Positions 32,996-41,586 of a stretch of DNA of 64,000 bases are shown here, in pieces (position 1 is the first letter of the stretch; every line of letters begins with the position of its first letter). The DNA is from Bacillus sp. RO1. Its GTDB lineage: Bacteria > Bacillota > Bacilli > Bacillales > Bacillaceae_I. The stretch lies in assembly GCF_012524115.1 (NCBI RefSeq), contig NZ_JAAZWB010000084.1, positions 62,001 to 126,000 on the forward strand. Reading direction: 5' to 3'. The translations under genes and the position numbers were made by a program. The notes under the pieces were generated by a model. That model saw nothing but the letters and a program-made list of their open reading frames with translations. It had not been told where the DNA came from and ran no database searches.

Positions 32996-33874
32996 TTACT
33001 TGACTTCAATCACAAAAGGCACCGTATAAAGTTTTTGTTTGTACTTGAACTGCCCCCAAATTTTATACAATCCACCTTGGGGAAAGCTGGTCATATACTC
33101 GACATTTGGTCCTTTTTCGTTTTCATCTACTGGGTGAACATGGAGAAATTCATTCATATCCTCACTGACAATCACGACATGTCCTGCAGAACCAAGATAG
33201 GGTTCAAGTTCAGTAATTGGGTTTCCTTCCTTATCATTTAGGGTGAAAATCAAACTTATATGCTCATCTACTTGCGCTTCTGGGAGAATCAGCTCGATTG
33301 TCAGGTCGTCTATCTCCTTTTTCAAAAGCTTATCAGGAACCACCTCTTCCATTGTTTCCGAACCGTTTACGACAAGCTCATGAGACGCAAGCTGCTGATT
33401 TGCCCCCTCCGGCAGGAAATCTGCATATAATTTATATTCCCCTGCCTTTGGGAAGGTTGTCTTTACCTGAAATTTGCCTTTCCCACGATAATGCGGATGA
33501 AGATGCTGAAAAACAGACAAATCCTTTTTGATTGCCAGTAGGTGCATTTCTTTTTCATGCACAGCTAAAAAAGCCTCGATAACCTCCCCGGAGAAATCTT
33601 TGATGTTAATAAGAATTTCTGTTTCTTGACCAACTTTGACCGTAAGAGGGTTCGAGGTCCAATCAACCTGTATTTTTGATGACGTTGCCCCACCTTTAGG
33701 TTTGTTCTCGTGATGGTCGGTGTGGTCTTGATAGGAATCCACCATGCTATGTCCTTGATGATGTTCATAACTGACATGTGGTGCTCGACTAGTCTGGCTA
33801 CTATCTCTTGTCATTCTTGCGGTCTGCCTGTTGTCATGATTGTTTACAGTACTATGATCATTTTTAGGATTCAT
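32996..33874 (-). CDS. Cytosolic-looking His-rich protein with two YtkA/FixH-like domains
   Basis: About 292 residues. The first 65 are polar and very rich in His, Asn and Asp (SYEHHQGHSMVDSYQDHTDHH). Two beta-sandwich units follow, each with an HLHPH or LHVHPVDE motif (VFQHLHPHYRGKGKF, EFLHVHPVDENEKG). This matches YtkA-like domains found in exported copper-associated proteins. No signal peptide or lipobox is visible, so export is uncertain or the N-terminus has been replaced. I place the start at ATG 33874, after GGAGGTCGGGAG. Confidence 0.6.
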   Translation of the reverse strand: MNPKNDHSTVNNHDNRQTARMTRDSSQTSRAPHVSYEHHQGHSMVDSYQDHTDHHENKPKGGATSSKIQVDWTSNPLTVKVGQETEILINIKDFSGEVIEAFLAVHEKEMHLLAIKKDLSVFQHLHPHYRGKGKFQVKTTFPKAGEYKLYADFLPEGANQQLASHELVVNGSETMEEVVPDKLLKKEIDDLTIELILPEAQVDEHISLIFTLNDKEGNPITELEPYLGSAGHVVIVSEDMNEFLHVHPVDENEKGPNVEYMTSFPQGGLYKIWGQFKYKQKLYTVPFVIEVK

Positions 33875-33895
33875 CTCCCGACCTCCAATCAAAAT

Positions 33896-34414
33896 CTATT
33901 CTTCCATCATATAACTGAAATGATTCATGACTTTCTTTTGTTCATCTGGCGTACCCATAGGCGTTACATCTGCTTCAATCTCTTTCAGGAATTCAGTAAC
34001 CATATTTAGCAGTTGCCCTTGCTGAAGTGCCTATTCAATATGAGTCTGTTTGACCTGATGGTCCTTCATTTTAAGAGCTGAGAAGAAGTTCTCCTTCGCC
34101 ATTGCCTCTGTTGAAACCTTAATCTCTAATGCGATATGCTTGTCCATCAGCTGTGACCCTCTAGATGTAGTTTCGAGCTGACCCTCCGGAAGCTCATCGA
34201 AATCCGGAAGCTTCTCAAAATCACTTTTGTCAGGATCGAGCATATCCATCATGATACGCACATGGCTTCTTAAAATCCCTACCTTAGTATTTAGCAATTC
34301 AAGTAATTTTTCTTCTTTTACTTCTCTTGCCATAAGCTTTACTTTCAATATCATGCCGTCATGGTTAGGTAGGTGAGTTGCTAGTAACCCTAAGTCAGAT
34401 GCAGGTAATAGCAT
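33896..34414 (-). pseudogene. CotF-like coat protein gene split by one stop codon
   Basis: The frame from ATG 34414 runs to TAG at 34031-34033 (127 residues), then continues in the same frame for 45 more codons to TAG at 33896. The text across the stop, KQTHIE then ALQQGQLLNMVTEFLKE, is the CotF-family ferritin-like helix pattern. A CAG to TAG change would explain it. The intact size, 172 residues, is normal for the family. Either a pseudogene or a C-terminally truncated product. Confidence 0.72.
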
Positions 34415-34544
34415 ATTTTTATTCCTCCCTAATTTCTTTGGCTTTACTAGTTTCTACCCCAGGTTTCTTGAACTAAACTCCATAGAAAATGCATATTTGA
34501 CTACAGTGAGCAGTATTGTTTGTAATTATAAACCGGCGCTTATA

Positions 34545-34571
34545 AAATACACAGCGAGGAATTGTGTATTT
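34545..34571. promoter_or_regulatory. 9-bp dyad upstream of the truncated oxidase
   Basis: AAATACACA (34545-34553) and TGTGTATTT (34563-34571). It sits 48 bases before the ATG at 34619 and may be an operator or a weak terminator. Confidence 0.4.
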
Positions 34572-34618
34572 AAAAATAATGTCATGTAAAAGCTAGATAA
34601 GAATTAAAGGAGGTAAAA

Positions 34619-35302
34619 ATGGTGAAAAAAATTGTTATGCCCGCACTTATCTTATTGATTCTGCTCATTGTGGGCGGCTGGTTTTTTATGAGGGTTTTTG
34701 GCGGCATGAACGGCAACATGCCTGGACAAGGGGGAGGAATGATGGATGATGGTATGATAGGTAACGATAACGGAGAGGTTGAAGATATGAAGAATGACTC
34801 ATTCGCTGATGGAGGAACCTCTCTTCCCATTCCCCCCATCCTAAAAGATGAGAATCCGGACCCAGGAAAAGCAGAGTTCACTCTTGTTGCCCAAAAAGGA
34901 ACCATGGAGTTTATAGAAGGCAAACCAACAGATACGTTTGGATATAATGGCGATTACCTAGGACCCGTGATTCGTGTAAAAACTGGAGATGATGTTTCGA
35001 TCAAGGTGAAAAATGAGATTGATGAAGCAACCACTGTCCATTGGCATGGACTAGAAGTTGACGGCGACCAGGATGAAGGCCCTCATTCCGGTATCCAGCC
35101 TGGAACCACGTGGAATCCGCAATTCAAAATTGAACAAAATGCTGCTACATTATGGTATCATCCCCATCTGCTCCATGAAACTGGCGAACATGTATATAAA
35201 GGACTTGCTGGTCTATTTATAATTGATGATGAAGATAGTGAGAACCTGGACTATGACCTGCTTGCCCATTTGCTCCCAGTTCTTCTTAAAACTTCTGTAT
35301 GA
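34619..35302 (+). pseudogene. Multicopper oxidase, first cupredoxin domain only
   Basis: The product has an N-terminal membrane anchor, a Gly/Met linker and one cupredoxin domain with VHWHGLEVDG and LWYHPHLLHE, the first two trinuclear-centre motifs. Family members are about 500 residues and need three domains; here homology stops near 35255 and the frame runs on into unrelated DNA. The rest of the gene has been lost at a junction with the C39-type gene, which faces it. AAGGAGG precedes the ATG. The product should be inactive as an oxidase. Confidence 0.82.
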
Positions 35303-35965
35303 TTCTTTCCTGTTTTTTATACCAGTGATAGGATCGTTAAAATATATATGGTCATCGTTGTATCCAGTAATTAGCACGGAATGTTCTTTGTAAGTGATTG
35401 ATTCAGGTCCTAATGGCGTTATCCATTCCTCAAAATAAGATGCCGGCAGCTTTTTATAGGTTGTATTAATGATCACCCATATGGGAAGGTCCAAGGATAA
35501 ATAGGTTTTAATTTCGGAAAAGTCAGCTCCCGTTATATCCTTTACTTTACCAGGTAAGTATTTTTCTGCCAGCTCAGCTATTGGTCTATGATAAACACCA
35601 AATCCGGGTTTCTTATAGGTATACATATCCCCAATATAGCCATCGTTTGGATGTCCCCAGTTAGGTACACCCTCTCTTTTCTCGAGCAACACCGGATTCT
35701 TCTTAATGCCTGAAGCTAATTCCATTTTATCCACATCAATATCATTGTATTGAAGTAACATTGCAAGACTAGTTACTTCACATTCTCGTGGAAGTTTGGG
35801 AAATTGTTTAACCACTGGTGCGTAAAGAAGCACTTTATCCTTTATTCTTATAATCAAATTTACCTTTATTGAGCCTTCATTTTCATTGCTTGGCCTACAA
35901 CATTCCCCCCACACTTCATTTTCTTTGTTTATAATAAAAGTGACGGCCAATTGTCTTAGCTTCAA
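35213..35965 (-). CDS. C39-type cysteine peptidase-like protein with altered C-terminus
   Basis: About 250 residues. The catalytic Cys lies in LPRECEVTSLAMLLQYN, the His in YKEHSVLITGYND and the Asp in IYFNDP, the triad of Peptidase_C39_2 proteins. The natural end (WEQMGKQ) lies at about 35262-35280; the last dozen residues come from DNA of the truncated oxidase. No signal peptide is visible with the TTG start I prefer (35965, after AAAGGGG); an ATG six codons earlier is possible. A second C39 end-fragment lies at 51556. Confidence 0.7.
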   Translation of the reverse strand: MKLRQLAVTFIINKENEVWGECCRPSNENEGSIKVNLIIRIKDKVLLYAPVVKQFPKLPRECEVTSLAMLLQYNDIDVDKMELASGIKKNPVLLEKREGVPNWGHPNDGYIGDMYTYKKPGFGVYHRPIAELAEKYLPGKVKDITGADFSEIKTYLSLDLPIWVIINTTYKKLPASYFEEWITPLGPESITYKEHSVLITGYNDDHIYFNDPITGIKNRKESYRSFKKNWEQMGKQVIVQVLTIFIINYK

Positions 35966-36057
35966 AAAATCGACCCCTTTCATTTTCGCTTCAAAATCCT
36001 ACCTGTATACTGACTTAACTTATAATTCCAGATGTGGCCTTACGATTCCTACCTTAT

Positions 36058-36130
36058 TCCAGAATCTGGCCCTAAAATAAAAAGTGAGCGCCAATTCTTC
36101 TTCAAGAATGGCGCCCGATTGCGGAAGAAT
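36058..36130. repeat. Intergenic repeat family, copy 5 (short form)
   Basis: AGCGCCAATTCTTCTTCAAG with AATGGCGCCCGATTGCGGAAG. It has the hairpin GGCGCCATTCTT over CAATTCTTC and is almost identical to copy 2. Confidence 0.6.
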
Positions 36131-36194
36131 TGAATTCAACATAACTTGTATTATGACCTTCAATTAAAGCTCCCAAATAGTTGAATAGTCCTCA

Positions 36195-36569
36195 CTATCC
36201 TTCAAGAAGTTCCCTATAATAAAGTTCTTCTCCTTGAAACTCAACAAGTAACATTCCACTACCTTCTTCATCTATTGAATAAACTTTTGTCCCTTTTGGT
36301 AATTTAGTTGCACTAAGATTATTAAACAACAAGCTACTGGTAGTCTGTTTTTGAATTTTACCAACGTAGTTATCTTTAGAAAAAGATATATTCTCCCTAT
36401 CATTTTCGAACCAACCCAAATTTGTCACATTGCTAAAAATTTTGCCGTCATACTCAATAATGTCTGCATCTTTGTTTTGTTTCAATACATCTCTGGCAGT
36501 CACTCTTCCCCCGTCAGCTACACCGCAACTAGTAAACATATATATTGCTAAAGTAGTTATAAATAACAC
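36195..36569 (-). CDS. Small lipoprotein of unknown function
   Basis: 124 residues from the GTG at 36569, with a lipobox-like MFTSCG and a globular domain. No family is recognised. The GTG has no ribosome site and leaves a very short signal peptide. A strong GGGAGGGG lies six bases before an in-frame ATA AAT AAA at 36590. That would add INKSLIA and give a normal signal peptide, suggesting that an ATG start has mutated to ATA. Expression is therefore doubtful. Confidence 0.5.
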   Translation of the reverse strand: MLFITTLAIYMFTSCGVADGGRVTARDVLKQNKDADIIEYDGKIFSNVTNLGWFENDRENISFSKDNYVGKIQKQTTSSLLFNNLSATKLPKGTKVYSIDEEGSGMLLVEFQGEELYYRELLEG

Positions 36570-36644
36570 TGCAATTAACGATTTATTTATTATATTCCCC
36601 TCCCATCTTCCGACGTATCTTCTTTAAGTAACCTCCCATAACTT

Positions 36645-36712
36645 GAACAAAGGGCGATTGCCATTCCCGCAAATGCTCCCAACTGTTGAAGATATACAAT
36701 TAAGGAGTAACC
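36645..36712. repeat. Intergenic repeat family, copy 6 (diverged)
   Basis: GGGCGATTGCCATTCCCGCAAATGCTCCCAACTGTTGAAG-type sequence; a degenerate hairpin unit of the same family. Confidence 0.4.
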
Positions 36713-36735
36713 TACTCCTTTTTAGCTGGCATTTG

Positions 36736-36910
36736 TCAGCCACCTTCTATACAAGTGAGACTTGAACTTCCAACAGTTGCATTTAATTCTTGCAGTAATG
36801 AAGGTAAACGGTTGCTTTGTAAGAGGTATATTATTTTTTATAAATATCTCTTCTGTTTCTACCCAAGCATCTGCAATTGCTTCAGGGGACATATTCGACT
36901 GTATTACCAT
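36736..36910 (-). pseudogene. Small frameshifted gene (about 57 codons)
   Basis: It starts at ATG 36910 after AGGTG: MVIQSNMSPEAIADAWVETE and on to NIPLTK. It then continues, after one indel near 36790, in another frame as LPSLLQELNATVGSSSLTCI and GG, ending in TGA at 36736. The family is not named. The C-terminal VGSSSLTCIEGG-type ending is familiar from small Bacillus proteins. Confidence 0.5.
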
Positions 36911-37103
36911 TTCAACACCTACTTTTTACTTGACTATATCATTTCCTAGTGAATTAACCTGCACAGTTAGCCGAAGATTCTCTGACGAAATAAATGCAGA
37001 GCCGCTACTTGATCAGTAAACGCCCCTCTACTTTGATAAGCAAAACAGTCATGCTATGCTATGACTAATGTGCATTTTATTATTCTTTAGGTTGTGATAC
37101 AGA

Positions 37104-38057
37104 ATGAACTTACTTGAAAAACTATATACTCTTATTATTTTCTTAGCAGTGATTATTGATATAGGTTTAGGACAAGTAGAACTAATAAGTGAAAATGCAG
37201 AAAGGTTTATCTTTCCTTTATTAGTAGCAATGCTTTATATTACTTTCTTACAAATTCCTATTGAGCAAATAAAAAAAGCTTTTAAAAACATCAAGTTTAC
37301 ATACATTTCAGTCATCATAAACTTCATTTGGACACCTATCCTAGCGTGGCTGCTAGCGATGGCATTTTTAGGTGATAACCCAGCCTTGTATATTGGATTT
37401 ATTATGCTGATGGTTACACCCTGCACTGATTGGTACTTGATATTTACAGGGATAGCAAAAGGAAATGTTGCATTATCAACTGCAATCTTACCATTAAACT
37501 TAATCTTACAAGTCATTTTGCTACCTATCTACCTTCTGGTTTTTGGCGGAACAACAGGTGTTATAGAGCTTTCGTTTCTAGTCGAAAGTATCTTAATTGT
37601 ACTATTCATACCATTGATTTTAGCTTTTCTAACAAAATTGTTCTTGAGAAGTAAACAACAGTTAAGAAAAAATCTTATATCCAATCTCAGCGTGATGCCG
37701 ATAATTTTTCTCAGCCTTGCAATTGTTGCTATGTTTGCTTCACAAGGCCAAATACTTTTTAATAATCTAGATTTAATGTGGCAAATTACCATCCCTATTC
37801 TTTTGTACTTTATTGTAAATTTCTTAGTTGGTCAGAAAATTGGACAGCTTATGAACTTTTCGAACTCCGACAGAACAAGTTTAAGCTTAACGACTTTAGC
37901 AAGAAACTCGCCAATCGCTTTAGCAATCGCTATGACTGCATTTCCAGACCAACCTTTAATAGCTTTAACATTAGTTATTGGACCATTATTGGAATTACCT
38001 ATTCTGGCTATCATTACACAGATTTTATTATTTATTTCAAAAAATAAAAGTGCATAA
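37104..38057 (+). CDS. ACR3/bile-acid:sodium symporter-type membrane transporter
   Basis: 317 residues and ten transmembrane helices. MLMVTPCTDWYLIFTGIAKG carries the conserved Pro-Cys-Thr of ACR3-type arsenite exporters, in the region where the thiolate-forming Cys is essential. A second crossover segment lies in LTTLARNSPIALAIAM. It may export arsenite or antimonite, but no arsR or arsC is next to it. Some related proteins carry other anions or organic acids. The Shine-Dalgarno is weak (AGGTTGTG). A clear terminator follows. Confidence 0.72.
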   Translation: MNLLEKLYTLIIFLAVIIDIGLGQVELISENAERFIFPLLVAMLYITFLQIPIEQIKKAFKNIKFTYISVIINFIWTPILAWLLAMAFLGDNPALYIGFIMLMVTPCTDWYLIFTGIAKGNVALSTAILPLNLILQVILLPIYLLVFGGTTGVIELSFLVESILIVLFIPLILAFLTKLFLRSKQQLRKNLISNLSVMPIIFLSLAIVAMFASQGQILFNNLDLMWQITIPILLYFIVNFLVGQKIGQLMNFSNSDRTSLSLTTLARNSPIALAIAMTAFPDQPLIALTLVIGPLLELPILAIITQILLFISKNKSA

Positions 38058-38065
38058 ACAACTAA

Positions 38066-38104
38066 AAAGCACACATCAATTTATTTTAATGATGTGTGCT
38101 TTCA
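38066..38104. terminator. Terminator of the ACR3-like gene
   Basis: AAAGCACACATCA (38066-38078) pairs with TGATGTGTGCTTT (38090-38102). Confidence 0.85.
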
Positions 38105-38126
38105 AATTGGATTACCTTAATGCATT

Positions 38127-38240
38127 AATTCTAATTATTTCATAATCTAAAAATTCCTTTAATAAGATATTTTCCTCGGCCAATTTAAAAACGAGCGTTA
38201 ATTTGTTCCACGAAAGTTCCCGATTGCTAATTGGGCTTTT
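38127..38240. repeat. Intergenic repeat family, copy 7 (long form)
   Basis: CTAATTATTTCATAATCTAAAAATTCC block, then CTCGGCCAATTT and AACGAGCGTTAATTTGTTCCACG-type hairpin ending CCCGATTGCTAATTGGG. It matches copies 1 and 3 in order. Confidence 0.5.
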
Positions 38241-38421
38241 AGTAAAAAAGCATCCGTCGTCAGAGTGAAAAATCTGTTTCATAATGCAATAGGTCTATGA
38301 CTTATAAGCGAGTAGAGAAAATTAATAACTTAGAACTTGTAATTTGACTCCACAGCCAGTTCCTCTTTCACTGTTACAATAATGGTATGAATATATTGAA
38401 AATAAGGGTGAATTACCTTCC

Positions 38422-40980
38422 TTATTTTTGTCTTAACAACCTCATACTATTTAATATTACAATCAATGCTGCTCCTGTATCACTTAGAACGGCCATCCAT
38501 AAAGTAAGATCACCTGTGAAGATCAGTAATAATGCCGCAAGCTTTGTAAGAAGAGAAAACCACACATTTTGTTTGATGATGGTTAACGCTTTTCTACTCA
38601 GTCGTATGGTATGAGGAAGTTTCTCAAGGTTATCGGCCATTAACACAATATCCGCTGTTTCCATGGCAGTATCCGTACCTGCTCCACCCATCGCAATTCC
38701 CAAATCAGCAGTTGCTAGGGCGGGAGCATCATTGATTCCATCTCCCACCATGGCTACTCGTTTCCCTTCAAGCTGAAGTTTCTTCACAGCTTCCACTTTA
38801 TCTTCAGGCATCAATTCTGCAAAATAGCGATTCACCCCTGTTTGGGATGCGATTTTCTTTGCGGTTCCTTCATTATCCCCTGTTAGCATCACCATTTCAT
38901 CAATTCCAACTTGTTTTAGCTTATCGATAGCTTGAACAGTGATGGTTCTGATTGCATCTGAAACCGCGATAATACCGAGCACTTCGGTACGTGTACCAAT
39001 AAGAATCAGCGTGTTTCCTTCATGCTGTAATTGCTTGATTTGTTTTTCTAGTTCGGAAAGGGATAAATTAAATTCTTCGTACAATTTTGGATTCCCCACA
39101 AAATACTCTTGACCATTAATGGTAGCTTGAGCACCTTTTCCTACGATTGTTTTGAAAGTTTCCCCATTTAATACTTGAATTTCTTTCTCGGCAGCATAAG
39201 TGGTGATGGCTTTCGCAATAGGGTGGTTAGAATGCTCTTCAATTGTACGTGCTATTGCAAGCAGATTTTCCTCTGTACTGTTTAAAGGGATGACCTGAGA
39301 AACTTTTGGTTTCCCTTCTGTTAACGTACCTGTTTTATCAAAGGCTATAGCATTAATGGCTCCAGCTTTTTCAAGGAAGGTACCTCCTTTAATTAAAACA
39401 CCATTTTTAGCAGCATTTCCAATTGCCGAAACAATCGCAACAGGTGTAGAAATCACGAGAGCACAAGGACATGCAACAACAAGCAATGCTAATCCTTTAT
39501 AGGCCCATTCAGACCATGTTCCGATTCCAAGTGAAGGTGGTCCTATTATGATTAGTAATGCTATTACAAAAACTATCGGGGTATAGATGCTTGCAAACCG
39601 GTCTACAAAAGCTTGGGTAGGGGCTTTCTTTTCCTGTGCCTCTTCCACAAGATGAATGATTTTAGCGATTGCTGTATCTTCCACAAGCTTAGTTATTCGG
39701 ACTTCCAACGATCCATTTTCGTTTACCGTTCCAGCAAAAACGGAGTCTCCAACTTCTTTATCAACCGGAATGGACTCGCCAGTAATCGGAGCCTGATTAA
39801 CAGTGGAAATACCTGATACAACGTCTCCATCCAATGGGATTTTTTCGCCAGGTTTAACGATAATTATGTCTCCTACTGAAACGTCTTCAACAGGAACTTT
39901 TAACAATTGATTTCCTTTTTTCACTACTGCTTCTGATGGTGCCAAATCCATTAAACTACGAATGGATTCTCTAGTACGCTCAATGGACTTATTTTGAAGT
40001 GTATTCCCTAATGCGAATAGCCACACTACTGTAGCCCCTTCGAACCACTCTCCAATTAGAGCAGCTCCGATTGCCGCAGCTGACATGAGAACATTCATAT
40101 CAAGGGAACGACTTTTGATTGCATAGTAAGCACTTCTGATCGGTTTGAATCCACCTACAACAATTGCCGCTGCATATAAAAGAGTGACAAGAATGGGATA
40201 GAATCCTGCATAGGCACCAAAAAAACCAACTGCTAAGAATCCACCTGAAATGGCTGTTAAAGGCACTTCTTTTCTCTTTTTATTTGGAGTGGAACCATCT
40301 TTGGAAATAGGGGAAGCAACGAATCCAGCCCTTTTTACCTCTTTCATAATCTCTTGATTATTTGTCTCGTGTACAACATGCATTTTCCCAGTTGAAAAAT
40401 TCACTCGAACATCTTTAATCGCTGGATTCAAGCTAAGGTGTTTTTCGATGGTTGCTGCACAAGCACCGCAATCCATCCCTTCTACTTGAAAGGTATGAAC
40501 TTGTTTGGAAGCTTGATACGATACAACATGAAAACCCAGGTTTTTTACTTGTTTTTCAATTTTCCCGTTTAGAGAAGATACCCCGGTTTCCACCTGCATC
40601 TTACCTGCACTGTAGTTGACATTTACCTTGTTCACGCCTTCTATTTTGGAAATACTTTTCTCGATTGTGGCTGCACAAGAGGGACAGTCCATCCCTTTGA
40701 CTTCATACTGCAGTTTCTCGACTACATTTGGTGTAGCTGAAAGATGTTCGACTAGGGAATTATCTGATTTTCCGCTACAACAAGCTGAAACCTTTTTATC
40801 ATCCCTTTTTTCCTCCTTACAGCATGAGGCAGGATGGACATTTTCATTGTGATGTGTTGTATTATTGCAGCATGAGTCCTTTTCCAAATTCCCCTGAAAA
40901 AGAGGAATGGAAGAGGAGGAATCTTGCATACTATCATTCTTGGAACAACAACTATTTGATTTTGGTTGATCTGTTGACAT
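38422..40980 (-). CDS. cadA: Cadmium/zinc P1B-type ATPase with Cys-pair-rich N-terminus
   Basis: 852 residues. The first 75 carry four separate Cys-Cys pairs (SNSCCSKND, KDSCCNN, PASCCKEEK, SACCSGKS). Two heavy-metal-associated domains follow (GMDCPSCA and GMDCGACA). The pump core has the TGES actuator loop, the membrane CPC (VACPCALV), the phosphorylation motif DKTGTLT and the GDGIND hinge. It exports Cd2+, Zn2+ and Pb2+ from the cytosol. The true start is at ATG 40980 after AAGGGTGAG. It lies 60 bases downstream of its cadC regulator. A second, shorter CadA is encoded at 52585. Confidence 0.93.
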   Translation of the reverse strand: MSTDQPKSNSCCSKNDSMQDSSSSIPLFQGNLEKDSCCNNTTHHNENVHPASCCKEEKRDDKKVSACCSGKSDNSLVEHLSATPNVVEKLQYEVKGMDCPSCAATIEKSISKIEGVNKVNVNYSAGKMQVETGVSSLNGKIEKQVKNLGFHVVSYQASKQVHTFQVEGMDCGACAATIEKHLSLNPAIKDVRVNFSTGKMHVVHETNNQEIMKEVKRAGFVASPISKDGSTPNKKRKEVPLTAISGGFLAVGFFGAYAGFYPILVTLLYAAAIVVGGFKPIRSAYYAIKSRSLDMNVLMSAAAIGAALIGEWFEGATVVWLFALGNTLQNKSIERTRESIRSLMDLAPSEAVVKKGNQLLKVPVEDVSVGDIIIVKPGEKIPLDGDVVSGISTVNQAPITGESIPVDKEVGDSVFAGTVNENGSLEVRITKLVEDTAIAKIIHLVEEAQEKKAPTQAFVDRFASIYTPIVFVIALLIIIGPPSLGIGTWSEWAYKGLALLVVACPCALVISTPVAIVSAIGNAAKNGVLIKGGTFLEKAGAINAIAFDKTGTLTEGKPKVSQVIPLNSTEENLLAIARTIEEHSNHPIAKAITTYAAEKEIQVLNGETFKTIVGKGAQATINGQEYFVGNPKLYEEFNLSLSELEKQIKQLQHEGNTLILIGTRTEVLGIIAVSDAIRTITVQAIDKLKQVGIDEMVMLTGDNEGTAKKIASQTGVNRYFAELMPEDKVEAVKKLQLEGKRVAMVGDGINDAPALATADLGIAMGGAGTDTAMETADIVLMADNLEKLPHTIRLSRKALTIIKQNVWFSLLTKLAALLLIFTGDLTLWMAVLSDTGAALIVILNSMRLLRQK

Positions 40981-41039
40981 AATTCTCACCCTTCGTCCGG
41001 TATTCCTGTTGTCATCCATATCTAAGTATGGAATACTCT

Positions 41040-41423
41040 CTATTCCTTGACCACTTCTTCTTTGGAATGTATTAATGCAATAGATACTAATTGGTGAATA
41101 TGATCATCAGCCAATGAATAAAACACTAATTTTCCTTCTTTACGATACTTCGCCAGGTTCATACTCCTTAACAATCTCAGATGATGGGACGCAGTGGCAG
41201 TGGAAGATCCAATGATATTCGCCACATCACAAACACACAATTCTTTCTCCAAAGTTAAAGCATAAGCAATCTTTATTCTGGTGGAATCGGAGAGTGCTTT
41301 AAAAATCAACTCCACTCCGTTTACTTCTTCTATTCTATTTTTTAGGGTATTAACCTTTGGTTCATCAAAGCAAAAAGTTTCACAAGTGTCCTTTTCAGCA
41401 GTTTGAATCAATTTTTCTGACAT
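41040..41423 (-). CDS. cadC: ArsR/SmtB-family metal-sensing repressor (CadC)
   Basis: 127 residues. The N-terminal Cys in DTCETFCFDEP and the helix-alpha-3 pair ELCVCDVA form the alpha3N soft-metal site that senses Cd2+ or Pb2+. The winged helix includes SSTATASHHLRLLRSMNLAK. It represses its own operon with cadA and releases DNA on metal binding. I use ATG 41423 after AGGAG; an in-frame GTG four codons before it overlaps the site. Two dyads lie in the upstream intergenic region. Confidence 0.92.
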   Translation of the reverse strand: MSEKLIQTAEKDTCETFCFDEPKVNTLKNRIEEVNGVELIFKALSDSTRIKIAYALTLEKELCVCDVANIIGSSTATASHHLRLLRSMNLAKYRKEGKLVFYSLADDHIHQLVSIALIHSKEEVVKE

Positions 41424-41438
41424 GTGTTTCCCCACTCC

Positions 41439-41552
41439 TATTCAAACGTTCATTTGATTATTAGTTCTAAGATTATGTTATGCCATGTTTTTAATATTGT
41501 CAAAACTTTATTCAAATACCCTTTTGAATAAATGTTCTTACTTTGTTAGAAT
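41439..41552. promoter_or_regulatory. Divergent cad/cop promoter region with two operator dyads
   Basis: Minus strand: TTGACA (41498-41503), 17-base spacer, TAACAT (41475-41480) for cadC. Plus strand: TTGAAT (41525-41530), 16 bases, TAGAAT (41547-41552) for copC. Dyad 1 at 41439-41460 (TATTCAAACG against TCATTTGATTA, imperfect) overlies the cadC leader. Dyad 2 at 41507-41532 (TTTATTCAAA and TTTGAATAAA, perfect) overlies the copC -35 box. Both resemble the cad operator of Gram-positive bacteria. Confidence 0.7.
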
Positions 41553-41586
41553 GAATCCGATAAAGAATAATATTGGAGGCATCCTT

